A DNA stretch of 64,000 nt from Lichenibacterium dinghuense. Lineage in GTDB: Bacteria; Pseudomonadota; Alphaproteobacteria; Rhizobiales; Beijerinckiaceae. Below the pieces are notes generated by a model that did no database searches, had not been told where the DNA came from, and saw nothing but the letters and a program-made list of their open reading frames with translations. The position numbers and the translations under genes are program-made. The stretch lies in the NCBI RefSeq assembly GCF_021730615.1, contig NZ_JAJLMN010000001.1, positions 1,860,501 through 1,924,500 of the forward strand, read 5' to 3'. Shown here in pieces: positions 25,355-34,506 of the stretch (position 1 is its first letter; the number at the start of each line of letters is the position of its first letter).

Positions 25355-26167
25355 ATGCCCATGATGTTCTGGCTCACCCGATCCACGGCCGACCAGTGGC
25401 TCGGCGTTCTCATGCTGCTCTTCGTCGTCTGGCTGCGGCGCCCCGCCGTGCCGACCCGGACCGCGCGGGTGGTCGCCGCCGGCCCCGTGATCTGCGGCGC
25501 GGCCTACTGCCTGCTCGCTTCGGGCCACGGCTGGGTCTATCTGCCCGTCGCGGACGACCCGACGCTGCTGCGCGACTTCTACCTCGTCCGCTACCTCGAC
25601 TGGATCGTCGTGGTGCCGATCACGCTCTTCGCCGTTCTGTCCATCGCGCTGACCGACAGCGCCGAGCGGGACCGCGAGTGGCTCAAGCTGGTCGGTCCCT
25701 GCACGGGCATGACGGTGTCGGCCGCGCTCTACGCCTTCGCGTGGGACCCGGTCATCAAGACGCTGCTCTACGTCGTCTTCTTCGGCTTCTCGATCGTGCT
25801 CGCGCTGGGCGTCGGGCGGATCTTCCGGGAGCAGGCCGAGGCCGACAATGTGCACTTCAAGAAGCTGCGGCGCGACATGCGCTTCCTCGCCGGGCTGTGG
25901 ACCTGCTACCACGTCACCCTGCTGCTCGGCAGCGACGGGCTGCGCTGGTTCCTGCCCTCCGTCACCACGGCCAACTTCGAGAACCTCGATTTCGCGCTGA
26001 CGGTCGCCTACCCGTTCGTGGCGCTGAGCCGCGTCGGCCGCACGCGGGAGGCCGAGGAGAAGGCGCGCCACCACGCCGAGACGCTAGAAACCGGCCCCGG
26101 CACAATCATGCTGCGGCCGAGCCACGGCAGGCTCGGCCGCGGCCGGCCGCGCGCCACGCCGGCCTGA
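25355..26167 (+). CDS. Microbial rhodopsin homologue lacking the retinal-binding lysine
   Basis: 270 residues with seven hydrophobic helices. The helix C signature RYLDWIVVVPITL (R79, Y80, D82, W83, P88) matches RYxDWxxTTP of bacteriorhodopsin, with the counterion Asp kept. The proton-donor position is Ala93. Helix F reads LWTCYHVTLLLGSDG (W182, Y185), matching LWSAYPVVWLIGSEG. In helix G, NLDFALTVAYP aligns with VLDVSAKVGFG: the second counterion Asp (D212) is kept, but the Schiff-base Lys is Thr216. It therefore cannot bind retinal covalently in the usual way. No carotenoid cleavage gene is nearby. The C-terminus is Arg-rich. Divergent from an SCO gene. Role unknown: possibly a sensor, scaffold, or a binder of a non-covalent ligand. 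Confidence 0.85.
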   Translation: MPMMFWLTRSTADQWLGVLMLLFVVWLRRPAVPTRTARVVAAGPVICGAAYCLLASGHGWVYLPVADDPTLLRDFYLVRYLDWIVVVPITLFAVLSIALTDSAERDREWLKLVGPCTGMTVSAALYAFAWDPVIKTLLYVVFFGFSIVLALGVGRIFREQAEADNVHFKKLRRDMRFLAGLWTCYHVTLLLGSDGLRWFLPSVTTANFENLDFALTVAYPFVALSRVGRTREAEEKARHHAETLETGPGTIMLRPSHGRLGRGRPRATPA

Positions 26168-26222
26168 CGGGGCGGCGGCGATCTGCTAACCCGTCCCGGC
26201 CCTCGTGCGCCGGGACCCCGAG

Positions 26223-27110
26223 ATGCCGCCGATCCAAGGTCTGATCGCCTATCCCATCACGCCGAGCGGGCCGGACGGCCGAGTCGACCTCGCGGCCCTG
26301 CGCCGCCTCGTCGCGCCGCTCGCCGCGGCGGGGGTCGACGCCGTCGGCCTGCTCGGCTCGACCGGCTCCTATCCCTACCTGTCGCGCGACGAGCGCCGCC
26401 GCGCGCTCGACGCCGCGCTGGCGGAGGCCGGCGCCCGCGTGCCGGTGCTGGTCGGCGTCGGAGCCCTGCGCACCGACGAGGCGACCCGCCTCGCCGAGGA
26501 CGCGCGGGCGGCCGGCGCCGCGGCCGGGCTGCTCGCGCCCGTGTCCTACACGCCGCTCACGGACGACGAGGTGTTCGAGCACTTCCGCGCCGTGGCGCGC
26601 TCAGGCCTACCGCTCGCGGTCTACGACAACCCGGCGACCACCCACTTCGCCTTCACGCCGGGCCTCGTCGGCCGCGTCGCCCGGATCGACGGCGTCGTGG
26701 CGGTGAAGACCGGCGCGCCGGCCCCGGACGGCGTGGCGGCGAACCTCGCCGCGCTGCGCGCCGCCGTGCCGGACGGCTTCTCGGTCGGCTACAGCGTCGA
26801 CTGGCACGCCACGGAGGGCCTGCTGGCGGGGGCTGACGCCTGGCACGGCGTCGCGGCCGGCCTGTTCCCGGCGCGCTGCCTCGCCATAGCGCGCGCCGCG
26901 CGGGCCGGCGACGCCGCGGAGGCGCGCCGCCTCGACGCCGCCATGCGCCCGCTGTGGGACCTGTTCCGGGCGCACACCAGCCTGCGCACCGCCTACGCGG
27001 CCGCGGAGGCGCTGGGGATCTGCCGCGCCGAGCCGCCCCGGCCGGTGCTGCCGCTGCCGCGCGAGGTCCGCGACCGCGTGGCCGCCGTCGCCGAAGCCTT
27101 GGCGGCCTGA
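26223..27110 (+). CDS. Dihydrodipicolinate synthase (DapA) family aldolase/lyase
   Basis: 295 residues, a (beta/alpha)8 class I aldolase. GLLGSTGSYPYLSRDERRR fits the substrate-binding loop, YDNPATT holds the conserved Tyr, and VVAVKTGAP holds the Schiff-base Lys. The GTTGE-type loop of true DapA is altered to GSTGSYPYL, so it is more likely a catabolic or keto-acid lyase of the family than lysine biosynthesis. It is 21 bases upstream of a large membrane protein gene and probably co-transcribed. Confidence 0.8.
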   Translation: MPPIQGLIAYPITPSGPDGRVDLAALRRLVAPLAAAGVDAVGLLGSTGSYPYLSRDERRRALDAALAEAGARVPVLVGVGALRTDEATRLAEDARAAGAAAGLLAPVSYTPLTDDEVFEHFRAVARSGLPLAVYDNPATTHFAFTPGLVGRVARIDGVVAVKTGAPAPDGVAANLAALRAAVPDGFSVGYSVDWHATEGLLAGADAWHGVAAGLFPARCLAIARAARAGDAAEARRLDAAMRPLWDLFRAHTSLRTAYAAAEALGICRAEPPRPVLPLPREVRDRVAAVAEALAA

Positions 27111-27131
27111 CCGCGCTGGACGCCCGCGACC

Positions 27132-28895
27132 GTGACGCCCGACTTCGCCGCCGTGCTGCTCGCCTATGCGGTGCAGGGCGCCGGCCTCCTCGCCCTCTTC
27201 GCCGCCGGCGCGGCCGCGGCGCGGCGCATCGGCGCCGACGGCCCGGCGCCGGCGCTCTGGGGCTTCTGCGCCGCCGCGCTCGCCGGCTACGCCACCTTCT
27301 ACGCCTTCCTGCCGGGCTGGCGGCCCGGCTACGCCGCCTGCGGGCTCGTCGCCGCCCTGGCGGCGTCGAGCCTCGCCCTCCACCGGCGCCACCTCCGCGC
27401 CGGCGACCTCCTCGCGCCCGCGCTGTCGCTGAGCGCGGGGCTGCTCTACCTCGCCGTGGCGCACCTCGGCGTGAAGGGTTTTTCGGGCGACCTCCAGGCG
27501 AGCCTCGCCTTCGAACGGACCATGCCCTACGACGACCGCATCCCGCTGCTCTTCGCCGAGACCGTGTTCCACCGCCTGCCGTCGCGCACCGGGCCGGACG
27601 CGTTCGGCTGGTACTTCTCCGACCGGCCGCCGCTCCAGGCCGGCTTCGTGCTGCTGTTCTCGCCGCTGTGGCGGGCGGTCGACCCGGAGCTGGCCTACCG
27701 GGCGCTCGGCACGGCGCTGCAGGCCCTCGCGGTCGGAAGCACCTGGCTCCTGTGCCGCGCGCTCGGCTTCGGCCGGGGCGAGGCGCGCTTCGCCACCCTG
27801 GCCTTCGCGCTGTCGGGCTTCAGCTACTACGAATCCGTCTACGCCTGGCCGAAGCTGCTGGCCGCGGCCTTCCTGTTCGTCGGCTGCGCGGCGCTCGGGC
27901 CCGCCCTGCTGGCGCGCCGCCGCGCCGGGCGCGGCGAAGCGCTGCTCCTCGGCCTCGGCACCGGGCTCGCGCTGCTGTCGCACGGCGCGGTCGCCTTCGC
28001 GGTGATCCCGCTCGCCTTCCTGGTGGCGGCCTCGCGCCTGCTGGACCTGCGCGGCGCGCTGCTGGCCGCGGGCGCCGTGCTGTGCCTCCTCGCGCCCTGG
28101 TCGGCCTACGGCCGCTTCGTCGACCCCAACGACGGGCGCCTGATCCGCATGCACCTCACGGGCGCGGACTACGCCGCCAAGGGGCCGCTCCTCGACGCCT
28201 TCCGGGAATCCTATTCCAAACTGACCCCGGCCGCCTGGATCGAGGGCCGGATCGAGAACCTGGAGCTGCTGTGGGGCGATCGCGACCTCGACGCGCTGGT
28301 GGGGCGCCTCGCCGCCGGCCTGCGCGACGAGCGGCTGCGCGTGCCGCTGGTCGACGGCGACGACACCTGGGCCATCACGCCGAGCAAGCTGCGCTACGAC
28401 CTCGTGTCCCTCGGCACCGCGCTCAGGGTGGACCAGACCGTGCACGTGTTCCGCGCCCTCGGCCTGTTCGATCTCGCCTGGCCGCTGCTGCTCCTGCTCG
28501 CCGTCCCCCGCGTCGCGAGGACCGTGCTCGACCGCGGCTTCGTGGCCCTGACGGCGCTGACGGCGCTGTCCTGCCTGTGTTTCGCGACCCTGGAGTTCGG
28601 CCACGGCACCGTGACGGTGCACGGCAGCTACAGCATCGTGGCGGGGCTCTTCGTGATCGCGGCGGTGCTGCTGCATCGCGTCTGGCGACGGGGCGCGTGG
28701 TGGGTGTTCGGCGCCAACGCGGCGCTGACCCTGCTGATCTGGGTCGTCAGCGCGCCCGGCGCCGTGCTGGAGCCGGTGCGGCGCGTCCAGCCCGCCCCCG
28801 CGGCCGTGGCGCTCGCCGCGCTGGCGCTGCTCGTCGCCCTGCTGTTCCGCGAGGCGCCCGTCAGCCGTAGGGCCCTCTTACCAACCCAGAGATGA
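27132..28895 (+). CDS. Polytopic membrane protein, GT-C glycosyltransferase-like
   Basis: 587 residues with about twelve hydrophobic helices. The first large loop contains [20 protein letters not shown] and later [17 protein letters not shown], an arrangement of acidic residues in an early periplasmic loop similar to GT-C (ArnT/PMT-like) transferases that use lipid-linked sugars. A second long loop lies between residues 330 and 430. Specific function is unknown. Its 3' end overlaps the 3' end of hrcA by 35 bases on the opposite strand. Confidence 0.6.
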   Translation: MTPDFAAVLLAYAVQGAGLLALFAAGAAAARRIGADGPAPALWGFCAAALAGYATFYAFLPGWRPGYAACGLVAALAASSLALHRRHLRAGDLLAPALSLSAGLLYLAVAHLGVKGFSGDLQASLAFERTMPYDDRIPLLFAETVFHRLPSRTGPDAFGWYFSDRPPLQAGFVLLFSPLWRAVDPELAYRALGTALQALAVGSTWLLCRALGFGRGEARFATLAFALSGFSYYESVYAWPKLLAAAFLFVGCAALGPALLARRRAGRGEALLLGLGTGLALLSHGAVAFAVIPLAFLVAASRLLDLRGALLAAGAVLCLLAPWSAYGRFVDPNDGRLIRMHLTGADYAAKGPLLDAFRESYSKLTPAAWIEGRIENLELLWGDRDLDALVGRLAAGLRDERLRVPLVDGDDTWAITPSKLRYDLVSLGTALRVDQTVHVFRALGLFDLAWPLLLLLAVPRVARTVLDRGFVALTALTALSCLCFATLEFGHGTVTVHGSYSIVAGLFVIAAVLLHRVWRRGAWWVFGANAALTLLIWVVSAPGAVLEPVRRVQPAPAAVALAALALLVALLFREAPVSRRALLPTQR

Positions 28896-29946
28896 CCTGG
28901 GCCGTATAGTCCACCATGGGCACCACGCGGGCGTAGTTGAGCCGGGTCGGGCCGATGATGCCGAGCACGCCGACGATGCGCTGCTGCCCGTCGCGGAACG
29001 GCGCCGCCACCATGGAGGAGCCCGACAGCGAGAACAGCTTGTTCTCCGCGCCGATGAAGATGCGGACGCCCTCGCCCGTCTCGGCCCGGTTGAGGAGGTC
29101 GATCACGTCGGTCTTGGTTTCGAGGTCGGCGAAGAGCAGGCGGATGCGCTCGAGGTCGCCCAGCGCGGTGAGGTCGTCGAGCAGGTTCGCCTGGCCGCGC
29201 ACGATGAGCTGGCGCTCGCCTCCGAGGCCCGCCCAGCCCGCGAGCCCGGCGTCGACGAGCCGCGCCGTGAGCTGGTCGAGCTCGCCCTGCGCGGCCGAGC
29301 GCTCGGCCTCGATCTCGGCGCGGGCCTCGCCCAGCGTGCGGCCGCGGATGCGGGCGTTGAGGTAGTTGCCGGCCTCGACCAGGGCCGAGGGCGGCAGCCC
29401 CGGCGGCGTCAGCACCACGCGGTTCTCGACCGAGCCGTCCTCCGCCACGAGGATCGCCAGCGCCCGCTCGGGCTCCAGCCGCACGAACTCGATGTGCTTG
29501 AGGCGCGCGTTGTCCTTGCTGGTGACGACGACGCCGGCGCCGCGCGTCAGCCCCGACAGGAGGCTCGTCGCCTCGACGAGCGCGTTCTCCAGCGTGCGGT
29601 CCTTCGAGGCGGCGCGCAGGTCCGCCTCGATGCGGCGGCGCTCGGCCTCGGCGACGTCGCCGATCTCCAGGAGCGCGTCGACGAAGAAGCGCAGCCCCAT
29701 CTGGGTCGGCAGGCGCCCGGCGCTGGTGTGGGGCGCGTAGACGAGGCCCAGCTCCTCCAGGTCCTGCATGACGTTGCGGACCGAGGCCGGCGACAGCGTC
29801 ATCGGCAGGAGGCGCGACAGCTGGCGCGACCCCACGGGCTCGCCCGTGCGCAGGTAGCCGTCGACGATGCGCCGAAAGATCTCGCGCGAGCGCTCGTTCA
29901 GCGCCGCGAGCACGCCGGCCGTGGAGGCGTCGATCATCGGGGTCAT
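28861..29946 (-). CDS. hrcA: Heat-inducible transcription repressor HrcA
   Basis: 361 residues. The N-terminal winged helix contains [20 protein letters not shown] and [20 protein letters not shown], the HrcA signature. A GAF-like effector domain follows, and the C-terminus has [20 protein letters not shown], also family-specific. HrcA binds CIRCE elements to repress groESL/dnaK, and GroEL keeps it active. No CIRCE repeat was found upstream of this gene and grpE/dnaK are not adjacent. Confidence 0.95.
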   Translation of the reverse strand: MTPMIDASTAGVLAALNERSREIFRRIVDGYLRTGEPVGSRQLSRLLPMTLSPASVRNVMQDLEELGLVYAPHTSAGRLPTQMGLRFFVDALLEIGDVAEAERRRIEADLRAASKDRTLENALVEATSLLSGLTRGAGVVVTSKDNARLKHIEFVRLEPERALAILVAEDGSVENRVVLTPPGLPPSALVEAGNYLNARIRGRTLGEARAEIEAERSAAQGELDQLTARLVDAGLAGWAGLGGERQLIVRGQANLLDDLTALGDLERIRLLFADLETKTDVIDLLNRAETGEGVRIFIGAENKLFSLSGSSMVAAPFRDGQQRIVGVLGIIGPTRLNYARVVPMVDYTAQVISGLVRGPYG

Positions 29947-29982
29947 GGGGAGAGCATGGCGCCCCCGCGGCGCCGTGGCAAG

Positions 29983-30012
29983 GCGGGGCGCGGCCGGTGA
30001 GCCGCGCCCCGC
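29983..30012 (-). terminator. Terminator-like hairpin after the Old Yellow Enzyme gene
   Basis: GCGGGGCGCGGC (29983-29994) and GCCGCGCCCCGC (30001-30012) form a perfect 12-base stem with a six-base loop, eight bases after the end of the upstream gene on the minus strand. No T-run follows. Confidence 0.5.
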
Positions 30013-30019
30013 GGCGGCG

Positions 30020-31111
30020 TCAGCGATACCGCGCGAGCCAGTGCGCGTAGGGCGCCGGCAGCGTCGCCCAGGCGGCGTTCTCGACGCCGAGGCTCTTCGC
30101 GGCCGCGTAGGGCCAGTGCGGGTCGGCGAGCAGCGGGCGCGCCAGCATCACGAGGTCGACCTTGCCGGCCTGCACCAGGGCGTCGGCTTCCTCGGGCTTG
30201 GAGATGAACCAGCTCGTGGTGCCGGGCAGGCCGGTCTCGCGCAGCACGCGGGCCGCCGTGTCGGCCATGAAGTTCGGCCCCCAGGGGATCTGGGCGTCCG
30301 GCGTGTTGAAGCCGATCGACACATCCACGAAGTCGAGCCCCTCGGCCTTCATGCGCCTGAGGAGGGCGATCGATTCCTCCAGCATGGCGTCGTTGCCGTC
30401 GAAGTCGGTCACGCCGAGGCGCACCGTCAGCGGGCGGTCCTCCGGCCACACCTTTCGCACCGCGACCAGCAGCTCGAACAGGTAGCGGGCGCGGTTCTCG
30501 GCCGAGCCGCCGTACCCGTCGGTGCGCTTGTTGGAGTGCGGCGAGAAGAAGTTCTGCGCGAGGTAGCCGTGCGCCATGTGGAGCTCCAGCCAGCCGATGC
30601 CGAGGTCGCGGGCGCGCTCCACGGCCGCCACCGTGTCGGCGCGCACGCGGGCGATGTCGCCCTGCGTCATCTCGCGCGGCACGCGGCCGAGCCCGCCGCC
30701 GAAGGCCACCGGCGAGGGCGCGATGGTGGCCCAGGCGTTCTCCTCGCCCTCGGCGATGTGGTCGTCGCCCTCCCAGGGGCGGTTGGCCGAAGCCTTGCGG
30801 CCCGCGTGGGCGATCTGGATGCCCGACACGGCGCCGGCCGCGTGGATGGAGTCCACGATCGGCCGCAGCGCCGCCGCCTGGGCGTCGTTCCACAGGCCGA
30901 GGTCGCCCCAGGTGATGCGCCCTTCCGGCGCCACCGCCGTGGCCTCGATCACGACGAGGCCCGCGCCGCCGCGCGCCAGCGAGGCATAGTGGGCGCGGTG
31001 CCAGTCGCCGGGGACGCCGTCCTCCGCCATGTACTGGCACATGGGCGAGACCGCGATGCGGTTGCGCAGCGTGGCGGACTTCAGCTTATAGGGATCGAAC
31101 AGGCGCGGCAT
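30020..31111 (-). CDS. NADH:flavin oxidoreductase, Old Yellow Enzyme family (YqjM/NamA-like)
   Basis: 363 residues, an FMN TIM-barrel ene-reductase. [20 protein letters not shown] and [11 protein letters not shown] at the N-terminus are typical of the thermophilic-like YqjM class, whose Cys tunes [14 protein letters not shown] holds the His pair for substrate binding, and [15 protein letters not shown] is the conserved barrel motif. It reduces activated C=C bonds and may detoxify electrophiles. It is divergent from an ArsR-type regulator with a palindrome between them, so induction by reactive compounds is plausible. Confidence 0.9.
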   Translation of the reverse strand: MPRLFDPYKLKSATLRNRIAVSPMCQYMAEDGVPGDWHRAHYASLARGGAGLVVIEATAVAPEGRITWGDLGLWNDAQAAALRPIVDSIHAAGAVSGIQIAHAGRKASANRPWEGDDHIAEGEENAWATIAPSPVAFGGGLGRVPREMTQGDIARVRADTVAAVERARDLGIGWLELHMAHGYLAQNFFSPHSNKRTDGYGGSAENRARYLFELLVAVRKVWPEDRPLTVRLGVTDFDGNDAMLEESIALLRRMKAEGLDFVDVSIGFNTPDAQIPWGPNFMADTAARVLRETGLPGTTSWFISKPEEADALVQAGKVDLVMLARPLLADPHWPYAAAKSLGVENAAWATLPAPYAHWLARYR

Positions 31112-31153
31112 CGGGAACCTCGTCGCGGGGAACACGGCGCTTAGTTCGACATT

Positions 31154-31165
31154 CTTCGAACGAAG
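31154..31165. promoter_or_regulatory. Palindrome in the OYE/arsR divergent promoter
   Basis: CTTCGAACGAAG is a perfect 5-2-5 inverted repeat midway between the divergent starts (31111 and 31182). A further TTCGA half-site lies about ten bases to the left. It is a likely operator of the ArsR-type protein. Confidence 0.5.
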
Positions 31166-31181
31166 ACAAGGGGAGGCGGCG

Positions 31182-31490
31182 GTGACGGGACGGGTGACGC
31201 CGCCTTCGGGCGCCAGGCTGCGGCTCGACCGCGTGCTCCACGCGCTCGGCGACCCCGTGCGGCTCGAGGTCGTCCGCAGGCTCGCCCGCGACGGGGAATG
31301 CTCCTGCGCGGCGCTCGACGGCGGGCGCCCAAAGTCCACCATGTCGCACCACTTCCGCGTGCTGCGCGAGGCCGGTCTGGTGGAAACCCGCGCGCAGGGG
31401 ACCACGCACCTCAACGCCCTGTGCCGCGCCTCCGTCGACGCGGCCTTCCCCGGCCTGCTCGCCGCCGTGGTCGGCGCGCCAGAGGGCTGA
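31182..31490 (+). CDS. ArsR-family winged-helix regulator
   Basis: 102 residues. HALGDPVRLEVVRRLARDGE and KSTMSHHFRVLREAGLVETR form the ArsR winged helix-turn-helix. Cys40 and Cys42 (CSC) lie at the position of the metal- or redox-sensing loop in ArsR proteins, and another Cys is near residue 81. Start is GTG 31182 after AGGGGAGG. It probably represses the divergent ene-reductase and itself, and may sense electrophiles or oxidants through the Cys pair. Confidence 0.8.
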   Translation: MTGRVTPPSGARLRLDRVLHALGDPVRLEVVRRLARDGECSCAALDGGRPKSTMSHHFRVLREAGLVETRAQGTTHLNALCRASVDAAFPGLLAAVVGAPEG

Positions 31491-31671
31491 CCCTCGTCGG
31501 AGCAGGCATCGATTGGAAATGGAAGGTTCTTCGGAGGGGGGCGGACCTTCGGGCACGCTTCTGCGCGAGTTGCGGCCGGCATGTCCGCGAGGACAGGTGG
31601 CCCGTGAACCCGCCGTCCGTGAAAGCCGCGGCGGAGGCGTGGTGGGCCGGCCGCGGGTGCCGCCGGACGGG

Positions 31672-31788
31672 GGCGAGATCGCCGCGGCCCAGGCCCCGCT
31701 CGAAAATCTGCCGCTCGCCGGCGCGGTGGTGACCGGCGACGCCGCCTTCTGCCAGCGCACCGCCGGCACGGTCGAGAAAGGCCATGGC
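31672..31788 (+). pseudogene. Remnant of a DDE transposase (ISAs1-like)
   Basis: The conceptual translation EIAAAQAPLENLPLAGAVVT followed by GDAAFCQRTAG resembles the catalytic core of ISAs1-type transposases, where VTGDALxCQR contains the second Asp. Only about 40 residues are left, without start, inverted repeats or C-terminus, in the 305-base gap between arsR and dinB. Family assignment is by eye. Confidence 0.45.
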
Positions 31789-31795
31789 CCCGCCG

Positions 31796-32926
31796 TCACA
31801 GCGGCAGCGCCATCTGCCGCTCGTCGGCGCCGCCGGTCGCGCCGTCGAAGCCCGACAGCGCCAGGCCGAGCAGCCGCACGCCGGCGCGCAGCGGCATCAC
31901 CCCGCGCAGCAGGTCGCGCCCGACGGCGTCGAGCGCGTCGCGGCTCGCCACCGGCGCCGCGCCCGTGCGGCTGCGGGTGATCTGGCGGAAGTCGGCGTAT
32001 TTCACCTTCAGCGTCACGGTGCGGCCCAGCACGCCCGTGCTCTCGCAGTGGCGCCACACGGCGTCGACGGCGGGCGCGAGCCCCGCCACCAGGTCCGCCT
32101 CGGTGGTCAGGTCCTCGGAGAAGGTGTGCTCCGAGCCGCTCGACTTGCGCACCCGGTCGGGCCGCACCGGGCGGTGGTCGACGCCGCGCGCCGCCCAGTA
32201 ATAGTAGCGGCCGCTCTTGCCGAACAGCGCGTCGAGTTCCTCGGCCGGGCGCGCCCTGAGGTCGGCCCCGGTGAGGATGCCGAGCCCCTTCATGCGCGCC
32301 GCCGTCACCGGCCCGATGCCGTGGAAGCGGCCGATGTCGAGGCCCGCCACGAAGGCCGCCCCCTGCCCCGGCGGGATCACGGTCAGCCCGTCGGGCTTGC
32401 GGTGGTCGGAGGCGAGCTTGGCCAGGAACTTGTTGTAGCTCACCCCCGCCGAGGCGGTGAGCCCGGTGTCGCGCAGGATGCGGGCCCGGATGGCGCGCGC
32501 GATGAGCGTCGCCGAGCCCGACGCCGCCGCCTCCGTGACGTCGAGGTAGGCCTCGTCGAGCGACAGGGGCTCGATCAGCGCCGTATGCTCGGCGAAGGCG
32601 GCCCGGATCTGGCGCGACACCGCCTTGTAGACCTCGAAGCGGGGCGGCACGAAGACGAGGTCGGGGCACCGCCGCACGGCCGCCATCGACGACATGGCCG
32701 AGCGGACGCCGAAGCGCCGCGCCTCGTAGCTCGCCGCGGCCACCACGCCGCGCTGGCGCGAGCCCCCCACCGCCACGGGCCGCCCGCGGAGGCCCGGGTC
32801 GTCGCGCTGCTCCACGGACGCGTAGAAGGCGTCCATGTCGACGTGGATGATCTTGCGGGGCGCGGGCTCGCCCGCCGCGTCCGGAAAGGCGGAGGCCGAA
32901 TCGGACGGGCGGGACGGGATCGTCAT
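31796..32926 (-). CDS. dinB: DNA polymerase IV (Y-family translesion polymerase)
   Basis: 376 residues. The catalytic motifs IIHVDMDAFYASVEQRDDP and SLDEAYLDVT carry the metal-binding Asp/Glu. IGPVTAARMKGLGI is the helix-hairpin-helix of the thumb, and the little-finger domain follows. It performs error-prone bypass of damaged bases. No LexA-like box was noted upstream. Confidence 0.95.
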   Translation of the reverse strand: MTIPSRPSDSASAFPDAAGEPAPRKIIHVDMDAFYASVEQRDDPGLRGRPVAVGGSRQRGVVAAASYEARRFGVRSAMSSMAAVRRCPDLVFVPPRFEVYKAVSRQIRAAFAEHTALIEPLSLDEAYLDVTEAAASGSATLIARAIRARILRDTGLTASAGVSYNKFLAKLASDHRKPDGLTVIPPGQGAAFVAGLDIGRFHGIGPVTAARMKGLGILTGADLRARPAEELDALFGKSGRYYYWAARGVDHRPVRPDRVRKSSGSEHTFSEDLTTEADLVAGLAPAVDAVWRHCESTGVLGRTVTLKVKYADFRQITRSRTGAAPVASRDALDAVGRDLLRGVMPLRAGVRLLGLALSGFDGATGGADERQMALPL

Positions 32927-32995
32927 GGCGCGACGGGATCTGCGGAACGAAACGGAAACAGCATAGGGCGCCCGCGCCGGGCCGGGAAGCCCCGC

Positions 32996-33469
32996 TCAGC
33001 CCTCCGCGCGCGCCGTCCCGGCCATGAACTCCTCCAGCGTGGCGATGCGCAGGCCGGGCGGCAGGGCCTGTCGCAGCACGTCGCGCCGGCGCAGCACCTT
33101 GCCGTCGCGCGTCAGGAAGGCGTCGCAGCCCGCCTCCGCGGCCTCCGACAGGTGCGAGGCGTCGGCGTCGTGCTTGCCGGGCCGGCCGTCGCCCCGCATG
33201 ATCGCCCGCACGCGGATGCGGTCGATGTGCTGCCGCGCCGTGGGCGCCGCGGGGCGCGGGGGCGCCGGCAGAGCGAGGGCCGCGGCCCGCACGGCCCGCG
33301 GCGCGCCGGGGTCGCGCATCTCGGCCAGCACGCCGGCCGGCACGAAGAGCCGCAGCCGGCCCGCCGCCGCCAGGGCGAAGAGGCGCTCGACCAGCGCGTC
33401 GCGCGGCGAGCCGTCGGGGTCGAGCGTGTTGGCGTCGAGCGCCACCATGGGGACGGCGTTCGCCGGCAT
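32996..33469 (-). CDS. PIN-domain protein
   Basis: 157 residues. VALDANTLDPDG gives the first conserved Asp, FVPAGVLAEMRDPG the conserved Glu region, and KHDADASHLSEAAEAGCDAF plus LTRDGKVL the C-terminal acidic residues, together the PIN ribonuclease fold. No antitoxin-like gene precedes it. It ends 4 bases before the diguanylate cyclase gene's own stop region is passed on the same strand, so the two may share a transcript. VapC-like toxin or RNA-processing role is unproven. Confidence 0.75.
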   Translation of the reverse strand: MPANAVPMVALDANTLDPDGSPRDALVERLFALAAAGRLRLFVPAGVLAEMRDPGAPRAVRAAALALPAPPRPAAPTARQHIDRIRVRAIMRGDGRPGKHDADASHLSEAAEAGCDAFLTRDGKVLRRRDVLRQALPPGLRIATLEEFMAGTARAEG

Positions 33470-33473
33470 GGAC

Positions 33474-34505
33474 CTAAGCGCAGTCGCGCAGCGCGGAGGG
33501 GCGCCGGGCCGGGCCGACGAAGCCCGGCACCTCGCCCATCACGGCGCGGTCGCGCCCGCCGCGCTTGGCGCGGTACAGCGCCGCGTCGGCGGCGGCGAGC
33601 AGGTCCGGGCCCGGGCAGCCCGCGCCCGCGGCGCCGCCCACGCTGACGGTGACGCTGGTCCCGACCGGCGCCGCGCGATGCGGGATCTGCAGACCCGCCA
33701 CGGCCGCCCTGATGCGCTCCGCGATGGCGGCGCCGCCCTCGGCCCCGGTGCCCGGCAGGATCACGGCGAACTCTTCCCCGCCGTAGCGCGCGGCCACGTC
33801 CCCGGCGCGGCGCACCGTGCCGGCGATGGCCAGCGCCACCCGCCGCAGGCAGTCGTCGCCCCCGCCGTGGCCGTAGGTGTCGTTGAACAGCTTGAAGCCG
33901 TCCACGTCCACCATCAGCAGCGCCAGCGGCGTGCCGGCGCGGGCGCTGCGCTTCGCCTCGATGTCGAGCGACTGGTCGAAGCTGCGGCGGTTGGCGAGGC
34001 CGGTCAGCCCGTCGCGGGCCGCCAGGGCGGCCAGCGCGTCCTGAGCCTGCCGCTGCATGGTGATGTCGCGCAGCGTTTCCACCACCGCGACGAGGGTGCC
34101 GGCGTCGTCGTAGATCGGGCCGGCGTCGATCGCCAGGTAGGCGCGCCGGCCGGCGCCGCGCAGGTCGACCCAGGTTTCCACCGCCACGCCGTGGTCGCTC
34201 ATCCCCACCTTGCTGACGTCGTGGTAGAAGTCGCCGATCTGGTCGAAGCGGCTCGCCGCGACGAGGTCGGCGAGGCAGGGCCGCTTCTCGGCGTAGAACG
34301 CCATCCAATGGTCGCTCGTGCCCACCACCTCGGCCGCCGCGAGGCCGGTGAGGCGCTCGCAGGCCCGGTTCCAGATCATCACGCGGTGCTGCGTGTCGAG
34401 CACGAAGGTCGGCACCACCAGGTGCTCCATCAGGTCCACGGCGAAGCGGCGCGCGCGCTCGGTCAGCGCGTCGGCGGTCGGCGGGATCGGGCGAGCGTCG
34501 GACAT
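33474..34505 (-). CDS. PAS-GGDEF diguanylate cyclase
   Basis: 343 residues. The N-terminal PAS domain (about residues 25-155, PTFVLDTQHRVMIWNRACER) is followed by a GGDEF domain. The active site is RYGGEEFAVIL, and RAGD five residues upstream forms an intact RxxD inhibitory site, so product feedback is expected. It makes cyclic di-GMP from two GTP. No membrane segment is present, so it is cytoplasmic and probably senses a small ligand or redox state through PAS. The 5' leader (34507-34606) has a pseudoknot-like structure that can alternatively pair next to the start codon. Confidence 0.9.
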   Translation of the reverse strand: MSDARPIPPTADALTERARRFAVDLMEHLVVPTFVLDTQHRVMIWNRACERLTGLAAAEVVGTSDHWMAFYAEKRPCLADLVAASRFDQIGDFYHDVSKVGMSDHGVAVETWVDLRGAGRRAYLAIDAGPIYDDAGTLVAVVETLRDITMQRQAQDALAALAARDGLTGLANRRSFDQSLDIEAKRSARAGTPLALLMVDVDGFKLFNDTYGHGGGDDCLRRVALAIAGTVRRAGDVAARYGGEEFAVILPGTGAEGGAAIAERIRAAVAGLQIPHRAAPVGTSVTVSVGGAAGAGCPGPDLLAAADAALYRAKRGGRDRAVMGEVPGFVGPARRPSALRDCA

Positions 34506-34506
34506 G

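Noticed and set aside
26607-28676. 689-codon minus-strand frame
   Set aside because: Antisense to two well supported plus-strand genes; Glu/Gln/His/Arg-rich shadow composition.
29940-30020. CIRCE element at hrcA
   Set aside because: No TTAGCACTC-type dyad in the upstream gap; the only structure is a GC-rich hairpin that fits termination of the preceding gene.
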